Below, in pieces: positions 46,687 to 55,295 of a DNA stretch of 64,000 nucleotides (position 1 is the first letter of the stretch; every line of letters begins with the position of its first letter). Location: positions 62,001-126,000 of the forward strand of contig JADJLL010000010.1 of the NCBI GenBank assembly GCA_016710095.1, written 5' to 3'. Source of the DNA: Candidatus Eiseniibacteriota bacterium. GTDB taxonomy: Bacteria > Eisenbacteria > RBG-16-71-46. Position numbers and translations under genes: made by a program. The notes beneath the pieces are model-generated. The model was not told the origin of the DNA, made no database searches, and saw nothing but the letters and a program-made list of their open reading frames with translations.

Positions 46687-47964
46687 AGCAGTTCCGGATG
46701 GCGCTGGCGCTCTCGCTGGCCCTCATGCTCGGCACGGCCGTCTCCGCGACCGCGCAGCCGTCCTCACGCGAGCCGGTGTTCGACATCGGGCTCGCGGTGG
46801 ACCTCGATTCCGTCACGGTGGAGCCGGTGGGCGACCTGTCGCTCGCGTGGCGCGCGGTGGACGGGAACGAGCGCGCGCTCACGCTGAGCGAGCCGCTGCG
46901 CGTGCGCCGCTCGGGCACGCAGCTGCTCGTGGAAGGCGTCGGCCGGCCGCGCGCCGTGCCGCTCGCGATCCTCGAGGTGCCCGACACGCTGTGGCTCGGC
47001 GACGCGAACGACGAAGCCGGCAAAGGGCGCGCGCTTCCTGTGGAACGGGAAGCACTGGCGCGGGCGCTTCAAGGTGTTCGTCAACGCGCGCGGCAAGCTG
47101 ACGCTCGTGACGCGGTTGACGCTCGAGAGCTACCTGCTCGGCGTCGTGCCGGGCGAGATCGGCGCGCTGCGCGACTCGCTGCTGGAGGCCGGACGCGCGC
47201 AGGCCGTCGCCGCGCGCAGCTACTCGCTCTTCTATCGCGGCCGCCGCGGGGCCGAAGGCTTCGACCTGTACGCCACGGTCGAGGACCAGCTCTACAGCCC
47301 CGTCGAGGCCGAGCGGCCGCTCGCGACGAAGTGCGTCGAGACGACGCGCGGCATGGTCGCGCTCTCCGAAGGAACGCCGATCCGCGCGAACTACTGCTCC
47401 ACCTGCGGCGGTGTGTCGGCCGAAGTGTGGGAAGCGTGGCCCGCCGACGCGCGCAGCTACCTGCGCAGCGTCGCCGATCGCGGCGTCGGGGAAGGGGACC
47501 ACTGTGCGCTTTCGCCCCAGTACCGCTGGCGCGAGGAGTGGACGGCGGCGGAGTTCGCGGGAAACCTCGCGCGCTTCGGCCCGGCGCAGAAGGTCGCGAT
47601 CCCGGCCGCGGGTGTCGGTGAGATCCGGGACGTCGAGGTGGACGCGCGCTCGCGCTCGGGCCGCGTGTGGCGCCTGCGCGTGACCACGTCCACGGGCGAG
47701 ATCCTCGTGCCCGCGTACTCGCTGCGGCAGGTGCTGCGCCGTCCCGGCGCGTCCGGCAGCATCCTGCGCTCGAACCTCTTCAAGATCGCGGTGCACCGCG
47801 ATGCGGACGGGCGCGTGGGGATGATCGTCGCGTCCGGCGCGGGTTCCGGGCACGGCGTCGGGCTCTGCCAGACGGGTGCGCTCGCCATGGCGCGAGGGGG
47901 TGCGAAGGCCGAATCGATCCTCACGCACTACTACGCCGGGGCCGACCTGAAGCAGCTGTACTGA
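46683..47964 (+). pseudogene. SpoIID/LytB-domain protein, one frameshift
   Basis: About 426 residues when repaired. A signal peptide (MKQFRMALALSLALMLGTAV) is followed by a short beta domain and the SpoIID domain (LTLESYLLGVVPGEIGA, ANYCSTCGGVSAEVWEA, GHGVGLCQTGALAMARGG). In Bacillus, SpoIID strips peptides and cuts denuded glycan. Relatives in diderms act on denuded glycan too. The frame changes at the GGG run at 47025-47027. One G fewer gives GARFLWNGKHW and continues to the end. Co-translated with anmK, so likely part of the recycling cluster. Confidence 0.75.
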
Positions 47965-47993
47965 AGTTTTCCTCGCGAGGGACGAGGATCCCT

Positions 47994-48022
47994 TTGACAG
48001 CGCGCGCGCGCGCGGCTATTTT
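47994..48022 (+). promoter_or_regulatory. Promoter of tRNA-Asp
   Basis: TTGACA (47994-47999), 17 bases of alternating CG, TATTTT (48017-48022). Transcription would start about 40 bases before the tRNA. Confidence 0.75.
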
Positions 48023-48069
48023 CCGCGGCCTTGGTGCCCAGTGGCCATGTCGCTGTCGCATCGGGATGT

Positions 48070-48146
48070 GGGGTTGTAGCTCAGTTGGTTAGAGCGCCTG
48101 CCTGTCACGCAGGAGGCCGCGGGTTCGAGTCCCGTCAACCCCGCCA
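48070..48146 (+). tRNA. tRNA-Asp (GTC)
   Basis: 77 bases with encoded CCA. Acceptor GGGGTTG pairs with CAACCCC. D arm (GCTC...GAGC), anticodon stem CCTGC/GCAGG with loop CTGTCAC (anticodon GTC, 48104-48106) and T arm GCGGGTTCGAGTCCCGT are all regular. Confidence 0.97.
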
Positions 48147-48188
48147 CCACATTCTTCGGTTCGAGTCCCTCGCTCGCCGAAACGGAAG

Positions 48189-48213
48189 CGCCGGCCCCTG
48201 GGTCGGCGTTTTT
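48189..48213 (+). terminator. Terminator of tRNA-Asp
   Basis: CGCCGGCCC/GGGTCGGCG hairpin with a tight loop and one wobble pair, followed by five T and, soon after, four more. Confidence 0.8.
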
Positions 48214-48368
48214 CTGTTTTCGGGGCCGAAGCGCGGCCGCGGACGGTTGGGACTCGTGTTGCGAGCGGCGACTCGGGGCGGATCCCCCACGGCTCGTGCA
48301 AGGGGCGACGCCGGCCGGACGCCCGGCCGGGCGCCGGTGAGGGACGCGAAATGCGTCCGCGTTTTCCA

Positions 48369-48396
48369 TTGACCCCCCCGAAGTGCTCCGTATACT
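48369..48396 (+). promoter_or_regulatory. Promoter of the acidic-protein gene
   Basis: TTGACC (48369-48374), 16 bases, TATACT (48391-48396). The -10 is among the best matches in the window, suggesting strong expression. Confidence 0.7.
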
Positions 48397-48478
48397 GCGC
48401 CTGCTTTCGTGATGAATCGTCACGCAAACGCGCGTGGCACTTCGACAAACAGCGGACATTCGTCTTTTCGAGGGTGAC

Positions 48479-48724
48479 ATGAAGCGCAAGAAGGGCGAGG
48501 GCGACGAGGAGTTCGACGTCTTCGGTGAGGAAGAAGCCAACGAATTCGAAGACGGTGAACTCGAGGACGAAGAGGGCGACCTCTACGACGACGAGCTCGA
48601 GGATGACGACGAGTTCGGCGACGACGATGACGAGTTCGGCGACGACTTCGAAGGCGGAGACGACTTCGATGCCGAGGATGAAGAGTTCGGCGGCGGCGAC
48701 GACTACGGCAACGACGACGAATAA
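48479..48724 (+). CDS. Extremely acidic small protein
   Basis: 81 residues. The ATG at 48479 follows GAGGGTGAC. After a basic start (MKRKK) the rest is almost only Asp, Glu, Gly and Phe: 24 Asp and 21 Glu, 56 percent acidic, with no Cys, His, Pro, Ser, Thr, Trp, Gln or Ile. Phe and Tyr recur in an FGD/FGE rhythm. It cannot fold as a usual globular domain. A nucleic-acid mimic, a polyamine or metal binder, or a basic-protein chaperone are possible. It has a strong promoter, a 76-base leader and a 3' hairpin, and sits 100 bases before speD. I know no family for it. A GTG at 48434 would give 15 extra residues without a ribosome binding site. Confidence 0.75.
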   Translation: MKRKKGEGDEEFDVFGEEEANEFEDGELEDEEGDLYDDELEDDDEFGDDDDEFGDDFEGGDDFDAEDEEFGGGDDYGNDDE

Positions 48725-48735
48725 GACCTTGCAGA

Positions 48736-48766
48736 GACGCGCTCCGGAGATTCACCCGAGCGCGTC
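48736..48766 (+). terminator. Hairpin between the acidic-protein gene and speD
   Basis: A perfect 9-bp stem (GACGCGCTC / GAGCGCGTC), 13-base loop, 12 bases past the stop. Followed by CTGCGTTTCGG, so only weakly T-rich. It may reduce read-through into speD. Confidence 0.5.
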
Positions 48767-48826
48767 CTGCGTTTCGGTGGCGAAGGCCGGCACGCTCGGC
48801 CGCGTCGCCCGGAGATGGTGGGTTCG

Positions 48827-49270
48827 ATGACCGGCTTCGGTCCTCACCTCATGCTCGACGGCCAAGGGTGCGACAAAGAGCGGCTGACGGATCTCAACCT
48901 GATCTATCGCGTCCTCGAGGAACTCCCGGCCCGCATCGGCATGACCAAGATCATGCCGCCGTACGTGTTCAAGTACAGCGGCCTGAAGCCCGAGGACTGG
49001 GGACTTTCCGGCTTCGTGCTCATCGCCGAGAGCCACATCAGCATCCACACCTTTCCCGAGAAGAGCCTCGTCAGCATCGACATCTTCTCGTGCAAGGCGT
49101 TCGACACCGAGTACGCGACGGAGTACCTGAAGTCCACGTTCGCGATGGGCAAGGTCGAGTGCAACGTGCTCGACCGTGGCTCGGAGTTCCCGAAGGACAT
49201 GAGCGCCTCCGCCGAGGCCGTGCGCACCCAGCGCCGGCGTGTCGGCCGGCCCGCGGCGCGCACCGCGTAG
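48827..49270 (+). CDS. speD: S-adenosylmethionine decarboxylase proenzyme
   Basis: 147 residues from ATG 48827, which gives the usual N-terminus (MTGFGPHLMLDGQGC). The ATG at 48815 lies right against its GGAG. The proenzyme cuts itself between Glu and Ser in AESHISIHTFPE to create the pyruvoyl group. DIFSCKAF holds the catalytic Cys. It makes the aminopropyl donor for spermidine. The C-terminal 20 residues are basic (QRRRVGRPAAR). No spermidine synthase is in the window. Confidence 0.93.
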   Translation: MTGFGPHLMLDGQGCDKERLTDLNLIYRVLEELPARIGMTKIMPPYVFKYSGLKPEDWGLSGFVLIAESHISIHTFPEKSLVSIDIFSCKAFDTEYATEYLKSTFAMGKVECNVLDRGSEFPKDMSASAEAVRTQRRRVGRPAARTA

Positions 49271-49282
49271 TACGCACCGTGA

Positions 49283-49319
49283 CGAGGGCCCCGGCCGGAC
49301 CACCCGGCCGGGGCCCTCG
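49283..49319 (+). terminator. Long hairpin after speD
   Basis: A perfect 16-bp stem (CGAGGGCCCCGGCCGG) with a five-base loop. No T-run, but it is very stable. Confidence 0.7.
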
Positions 49320-49349
49320 CGTCTCACGGCATCCAGACGAGGAGTGAGC

Positions 49350-50543
49350 ATGACCGCCAGCGCCCATCCCACCGGCACCCTGATCCTGCGCCGCGGCGAA
49401 GACCGTCGCGTGCGCGGCGGGCATCCGTGGATCTTCAGCAACGAAGTCGAGCGCTGGGACGGCGCCGTCGAGGACGGCGGACTCGTCGAGATCCACGATT
49501 CGCGGGGCGCGTTCCTCGGCATCGCGTACGTGAACCGCCACAGCCTGATCTGCGCGCGCATGCTCACGCGCGGACGCGACCCGATCGACCGCGCATTCTT
49601 CGTGAAGCGGTTCGAGCGCGCGAAGCGCCTGCGCGAGACGTGCTACCCGGGCGAAGCGTGCGTGCGCCTCGTGTACGGCGAGTCCGACCAGCTTCCCGGC
49701 CTCGTCGTGGACCGCTACGGCGACTGTCTCGCGGTGCAGGTGCTCACGCGCGGCATGGACGAGCGCGCGGACATGCTGCGCGAGGCGCTCGAGGAAGTGT
49801 TCGCGCCCAAGGGCGCGGTCTACATCGGCGACTCCTCGCTGCGTGAGCTCGAAGGGCTGACGCAGCGGCGCGAGATCTGGTGGGGCACGGTGCCCGAGCG
49901 CGTCGAGACTTCGGTGGGTGGCTTCTCGCTGCGCGTCGATCTCGTCGGTGGGCAGAAGACCGGGCTGTTCCTGGACCAGCGCGAGAATCGGCGCCGCGCG
50001 GAATCCCGCTCCAAGGGCCGCCGCGCGCTCGACTGCTTCTGCTACCAGGGCGAGTGGGCGATGCACATGGCCCGCGGCGGCGCGACGGAAGTCGTCGCGA
50101 TCGACTCGAGCGAGCCCGCGCTGCAGCTCGCGCAGGGCAACGCCTCGCGCGCCGGCTACGACGGGCTGATCTCCTTCCGCCGTGGCACCGCGTTCGACGA
50201 ACTGCGCAAGCTCGAGCGCGACGGCGAGCGCTTCGGCATCGTCGTCGTCGATCCGCCGGCGCTCATCAAGTCGCGCAAGCACCACGCGGCCGGTGTGCGC
50301 GCGTACCGCGAGCTGAACCGCGCGGCGATGGGCCTGCTCGAGGAGGACGGCGTGCTCGTCACCTGCTCGTGCAGCCACCACCTCGACGACGCGATGTTCC
50401 GCCAGGTGCTGCTCGAGGCGGCACGGCTCGCGCGGCGCCCGATGCGCGTGCTCGACTGGGCGGGAGAGGCCCCGGATCATCCGCAGCTGCTCGCGGTGCC
50501 GGAGACGCACTACCTCAAGTGCGCGGTGCTGCAGGCGCTCTAG
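49350..50543 (+). CDS. 23S rRNA cytosine-C5 methyltransferase, RlmI-like
   Basis: 397 residues. An N-terminal PUA domain (RRGEDRRVRGGHPWIFSNEV) precedes a class I methyltransferase domain: ALDCFCYQGEWAMHMARGG, VVAIDSSEPAL, IVVVDPPALIKSRK and LVTCSCSHHL (the catalytic Cys is in this last motif). RlmI methylates C1962 of E. coli 23S rRNA. The target here is inferred. ATG 49350 has GGAG six bases upstream. Confidence 0.88.
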   Translation: MTASAHPTGTLILRRGEDRRVRGGHPWIFSNEVERWDGAVEDGGLVEIHDSRGAFLGIAYVNRHSLICARMLTRGRDPIDRAFFVKRFERAKRLRETCYPGEACVRLVYGESDQLPGLVVDRYGDCLAVQVLTRGMDERADMLREALEEVFAPKGAVYIGDSSLRELEGLTQRREIWWGTVPERVETSVGGFSLRVDLVGGQKTGLFLDQRENRRRAESRSKGRRALDCFCYQGEWAMHMARGGATEVVAIDSSEPALQLAQGNASRAGYDGLISFRRGTAFDELRKLERDGERFGIVVVDPPALIKSRKHHAAGVRAYRELNRAAMGLLEEDGVLVTCSCSHHLDDAMFRQVLLEAARLARRPMRVLDWAGEAPDHPQLLAVPETHYLKCAVLQAL

Positions 50544-50565
50544 AGGCTCAGGCGCCCTTCTTCAG

Positions 50566-50823
50566 CTAGTCCACGTAGTTCATCCTCAGATCGGTGAGCA
50601 CCTGCGTCAGGACGCGCTGCTCGTCGGGCTCGAGGTTGCCGCGCACGCGCGCTTCGATGGCGCCCAGCGTGTCGATCGTGTTCTTCGCGGCTTCGAGATT
50701 GCGGTCGATCTTGCCCGAGACCGGGTTCATCAGCTTGCCCAGACCGACCATGGCGGCCTGCTGGAGCCCGAGCACGAGCTGGAGGAAGAGGGCGGCTTCG
50801 CGGGAGGGATTGCGGTCGGTCAC
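50566..50823 (-). CDS. DUF1844-family small protein
   Basis: 85 residues. GTG 50823 overlaps the mazG stop (GTGA). Helical, with the family pattern EAALFLQLVLGLQQAAMVGL then NTIDTLGAIEARVRGNL and VLTDLRMNYVD. Family members are of unknown function and common in Deltaproteobacteria and relatives. The frame continues in step past the TAG at 50566 for five residues (LKKGA) to a TGA at 50548. Other family members normally run a few residues beyond the point of this TAG. See findings. Confidence 0.75.
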   Translation of the reverse strand: MTDRNPSREAALFLQLVLGLQQAAMVGLGKLMNPVSGKIDRNLEAAKNTIDTLGAIEARVRGNLEPDEQRVLTQVLTDLRMNYVD

Positions 50824-51653
50824 GACGGATTCTCCGGAGTGTCGGCGGGGGACGACGCGCGTTCTCGTTCGAGGCGCTTGGCCTCGTCCCAGAACGCGTC
50901 CATCTCTTCGAGGTTCGACTGGGTTGGCGTGCGGCCCGACTCGGCGAGGCGGCGTTCGACGTGCAGGAATCGTTCGCGGAAACGCGACGACGTGGCGCGC
51001 AGCTCGCGCTCGGGATCGATGCGCAGCTTGCGCGCGAGGTTGACCGTCGCGAAGAGGAGGTCGCCGATCTCGCGCGCGGTGGCCTGCTCCGGGCCGGGCA
51101 GCGCTTCCTCGACCTCCGCGAGTTCCTCGTGGATCTTCGCGACGGGACCCGTGAGGTCGGGCCAGTCGAAGCCCACCGCGGCGGCCTTTTCCTGCAGCCG
51201 GTACGAGGCGATGAGCGCGGGCAGCCCCTTGGGCTGGTCGCCGAGCAGCGAGGGCGGCGCCGCCGAGCGCTGCTTCTCGGTCTTCTTGATCTCCTGCCAC
51301 TGCTTGTAGGCCTGCTCACCGTCGGCCACTTTGGCCCCGCCGTAGACGTGCGGGTGCCGGCGCACGAGCTTCTCGGACGCCAGCTCGAGCGACTGCGCGA
51401 GCCCGAGACCGCTGCGCTCGCCGAGCAGCTCGAGGCAGAAGATCACGAGGAAGCCCAGGTCGCCGAGTTCTTCCGCGGCGTGCTCGGCGTCGCCGGAGGC
51501 GATGGCCTCGACGGCTTCGACGGCTTCCTCGGTGAGGTAGGGCGTCATGGACTCGAGCGTCTGCTCACGGTCCCAGGGGCAGCCTTCGGGGCCGCGAAGG
51601 CGGCGGCACACACCGACGAGACGTTCGAATGCGAGGCGTTCGGGTTCGGTCAT
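50820..51653 (-). CDS. mazG: Nucleoside triphosphate pyrophosphohydrolase
   Basis: 277 residues. Two MazG-type helical domains: GCPWDREQTLESMTPYLTEE and EEAVEAVEAI with ELGDLGFLVIF (Glu/Asp metal site), and a second copy EELAEVEEALPG and EIGDLLFATVNLARKL. It hydrolyses dNTPs or NTPs to monophosphates and pyrophosphate, keeping damaged nucleotides low. The start ATG at 51653 is at the usual family N-terminus. Co-transcribed with the DUF1844 gene. Confidence 0.92.
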   Translation of the reverse strand: MTEPERLAFERLVGVCRRLRGPEGCPWDREQTLESMTPYLTEEAVEAVEAIASGDAEHAAEELGDLGFLVIFCLELLGERSGLGLAQSLELASEKLVRRHPHVYGGAKVADGEQAYKQWQEIKKTEKQRSAAPPSLLGDQPKGLPALIASYRLQEKAAAVGFDWPDLTGPVAKIHEELAEVEEALPGPEQATAREIGDLLFATVNLARKLRIDPERELRATSSRFRERFLHVERRLAESGRTPTQSNLEEMDAFWDEAKRLERERASSPADTPENPS

Positions 51654-51704
51654 GGCGCGGCACGATAGCCGAGAAACGCACCCCGTGCATGGGGCGGGAG
51701 CGGC

Positions 51705-52175
51705 TCAGGCGCGGTGGGGCTGGCTCGTCACGGCGCCCTGGATCACGGCGCGGAGTTCGTCGCTGGGCACGGGGGGCACGGCGAAGTAGTACGGCCGCAG
51801 CGGATGGATGCGCGCACGCGTCTCGAGAGAGGCGTTGGGCGCCACGATGACGAGCGGAGTGGACGGCAGCGTGCGCCGCAGCAACTGGAGCAGGCTGACG
51901 GCATTCTCGGAGTCGTCCGGGAGTTCGACGAGCACGGCGGCGGGAGAGGACTGCGGCGCCACGCGCAGGCAGTCGTCGAGCGTCGGGCAGTGCACCGTGT
52001 CGTAGCCGAGCGCGTCGATCGCTTCGCGCAGGCGAGGCGCGTCACCGGCGGGACTCTCGCAGATCAGCACCTTGGACGCGCGGGCCTTGCGCGCCACCGC
52101 GAGGCGGCGGCGTCTCGCGCGATCCGAGGCGTGCGACGAAGACGTCGCGGGCTGTGCTGCTCGAGGCCGGGACAT
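51705..52175 (-). CDS. Degenerate receiver-domain protein
   Basis: 156 residues. A basic N-terminal 35 residues (SDRARRRRLAVARKARAS) is followed by a receiver-like fold: KVLICES, then AAVLVELPDDSENAV, PLVIVAPNA and YYFAVPPVPSDELRAVIQ. The phospho-acceptor Asp is replaced by Glu (VLVELP), and the C-terminal Lys is absent. So it is probably not phosphorylated. It may work as a scaffold or respond to a ligand. The divergent upstream gap holds no clear promoter for it. Confidence 0.65.
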   Translation of the reverse strand: MSRPRAAQPATSSSHASDRARRRRLAVARKARASKVLICESPAGDAPRLREAIDALGYDTVHCPTLDDCLRVAPQSSPAAVLVELPDDSENAVSLLQLLRRTLPSTPLVIVAPNASLETRARIHPLRPYYFAVPPVPSDELRAVIQGAVTSQPHRA

Positions 52176-52549
52176 ACTGCCTCAGTGGGTAGAAGAAAGG
52201 CGCGGCGTCACGGTCCATCCTCCCCGCTCGGAAGAGACGGTTGGGGCGTCAGCTTCCGCGCGTGCACGTGAGCGCCGCGCCGAATAACGGAGTCCCGGAG
52301 GACTCCGGATTGTTTGTTGCGGCAACCGCCGCGGCCCGAGATGTCCGGCTTGACGCCGGTTGGGCCGCCCCAGCTCGCAGGGTTCGGTTGCCGCTCGCTA
52401 TGGTCTACAGCAAGACGCGGGCCGCGGAGGAAACCGAAAACAACCCCGGAAATCGTTACGAAATCAGGGCCGGTCTCGCGTGAACGAGACCGGCCCTGTG
52501 CACTGCCAACGACTTCCGCTGCCAGACTGACAGCCCTGCTGTCGGGCTG
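52176..52549. other. 374-base gap between the pseudo-receiver and the NtrC-type genes
   Basis: It holds several hairpins: CGGAGTCC-CGGA-GGACTCCG (about 52286-52305), the terminator at 52466-52497 and another hairpin at 52527-52553 next to the stop of the NtrC-type gene. An 80-codon + strand frame (52241-52483) shows no family features. I see no gene. Confidence 0.5.
52466..52497 (-). terminator. Terminator after the NtrC-type regulator
   Basis: A perfect 13-bp stem (AGGGCCGGTCTCG) with a six-base loop, followed on the - strand by GATTTCG. A second hairpin (CTGACAGCCC / GGGCTGTCAG, 52527-52553) overlaps the stop codon. Confidence 0.7.
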
Positions 52550-53912
<1,363 letters not shown>

Positions 53913-53920
<8 letters not shown>

Positions 53921-55148
53921 TTTCTCCTCCACTTCCCTGGGTCGGCAGCGTCACCGTGAAGCGAGCGCCATTCCCAGGTTCACTCGTCACGCGGATGCGA
54001 CCGCCGTGCGAGGAAACGATGCGCTGCGTGATCGAAAGGCCGAGGCCGGTGCCCTGGCCGACGGGCTTGGTCGTGAAGAACGGGTCCCAGATGCGATTCA
54101 GGTGATCGGGCGCGATGCCGGGGCCGTCGTCCTCGATCTCGAGCAGCACGCGATCTTCTCCGAGGCGGAGCGTGCGCACGGTGAGCTGCCCGCCGTTGGC
54201 CATGGCCTGAACGGCGTTCATGCAGAGATTCATGAGCACGCCGCGAATCGCGCCCTCGCGTCCCCACAGCTGCGGAAGATCGTCGGCGAGTTCGGCTCGC
54301 ACCAGCACGCGCTGGCGTCGGGTGGCGAAACTGAGCAGCGCGAGCGTGTCGCGCGCGGCACGATTGAGGTCCACCCACACGGGCTTGGTCGCGTAAGGCT
54401 GTCCGAGCAGGAGCAGCTTGTCGGTCGTCTCGCGGCAGCGCCGCGTTTCCTGCTCGAGCAGCGAAAGCACTTCGGCGGCGTCGGCGTGTTCTTCCGGCGG
54501 AAGTGTCACGCGTCCGAGCCAGCGCTGCAGGCTCTCGACGCCCGCGAGCACCGAGGCGAGCGGATTGTTCACTTCGTGCGCGACGCCCGCGGCGAACATG
54601 CCGAGCGAGGCGAGGCGTTCGCTGTGGGAGAGCTGCGCTTCGAGTTGCGTGCGATCGGTGACGTCGCGCCAGACTTCGACCACGAGGTTCACCTTGCCGT
54701 CGTCGTCGAGCACGGGGTTGAGCGTCGCTTCCCAGCGGCGCTGGCGGCCCGTGACGTCGGGCACGACCTGCAACGCGCGGCGTGCTTCCTTCGTGGTCGC
54801 GATCTCGCATGCGATGCAGGCCGTGTGCGGAGTCGGGCCGACCGACGTGATGCACGTGCCCGAGAGCGGGCAAGGCTTGCCGATGATCGCCTTCCCGTCG
54901 AGACCGAACGTCTCGAGGAAGCGGCGGTTCGCGGCGACCGTGTTGCCCTTCGCATCCGCCACGACGACCGCGTCGCTGATCGCGTCCAGCAGTCTCGGAA
55001 ACGCCAACCCGAGCATCTGCACGTCGAACTTCCCGGCCGCGCCGGAGCCGGCGGAGTTCGGGTCGTGAGGCAGGGGCTGATCGGGGCTGGAGGAGTGCAT
55101 GAGGGCATCCGGGCCGGGAGGGAGGTTCGCTTCGGCAGACGATGCCAC
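53913..55148 (-). CDS. PAS-domain sensor histidine kinase with cysteine-rich insert
   Basis: 411 residues. The start is uncertain: GTG 55148, or ATG 55100. A PAS domain (DAISDAVVVADAKGN...) contains four cysteines in PCPLSGTC and ACIACE. The kinase core is complete: H-box VAHEVNNPLASV, N-box NLCMNAVQAM, DDGPGIA, FFTTKPVGQGTGLGLS. No membrane segment is seen, so it is cytosolic. It pairs with the NtrC-type regulator. Confidence 0.9.
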
Positions 55149-55204
55149 ACCCCACCGGGGCTGTCACGGTTCTGGAACTTGTGGACCATGGCTTCCCGGA
55201 ATGA

Positions 55205-55234
55205 TTGCGCCCACGCCGTGCGGGTCGTTATGCT
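55205..55234 (+). promoter_or_regulatory. Promoter of the alr-deo operon
   Basis: TTGCGC (55205-55210), 18 bases, TATGCT (55229-55234). Transcription would start close to 55242, next to a large palindrome. Confidence 0.6.
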
Positions 55235-55245
55235 GCTGCGTTCAC

Positions 55246-55269
55246 CACCACGGGACGCGTCCCGTGGTG
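55246..55269. promoter_or_regulatory. 24-bp perfect palindrome at the alr transcription start
   Basis: CACCACGGGACG joined to its exact reverse complement without a spacer, just after the predicted start of transcription. It fits a dimeric repressor operator better than a terminator, since it has no loop or T-run. Confidence 0.55.
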
Positions 55270-55295
55270 CCTCGTTCGCCACGGAGCCACCTCAC

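Larger units (their letters stand above)
48147..48478 (+). other. 332-base gap between tRNA-Asp and the acidic-protein gene
   Basis: It holds a T-arm-like repeat (GGTTCGAGTCCC, about 48157-48168), the terminator of the tRNA, a second weak hairpin with GCGTTTTCC after it (48342-48366), then the promoter and 76-base leader of the acidic-protein gene. I see no gene. Confidence 0.6.

Noticed and set aside
48031..48372. A 113-codon frame across tRNA-Asp
   Set aside because: It reads through the tRNA and its terminator, so it is not a gene.
40138..50568. General reassignment of TAG to an amino acid
   Set aside because: Many clear genes end in TAG (etfB, lysA, nuoK, nuoN, speD, the RlmI-like gene), so TAG works as a stop.
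52241..52483. An 80-codon frame in the gap before the NtrC-type gene
   Set aside because: No ribosome binding site or family match, and it overlaps hairpins.
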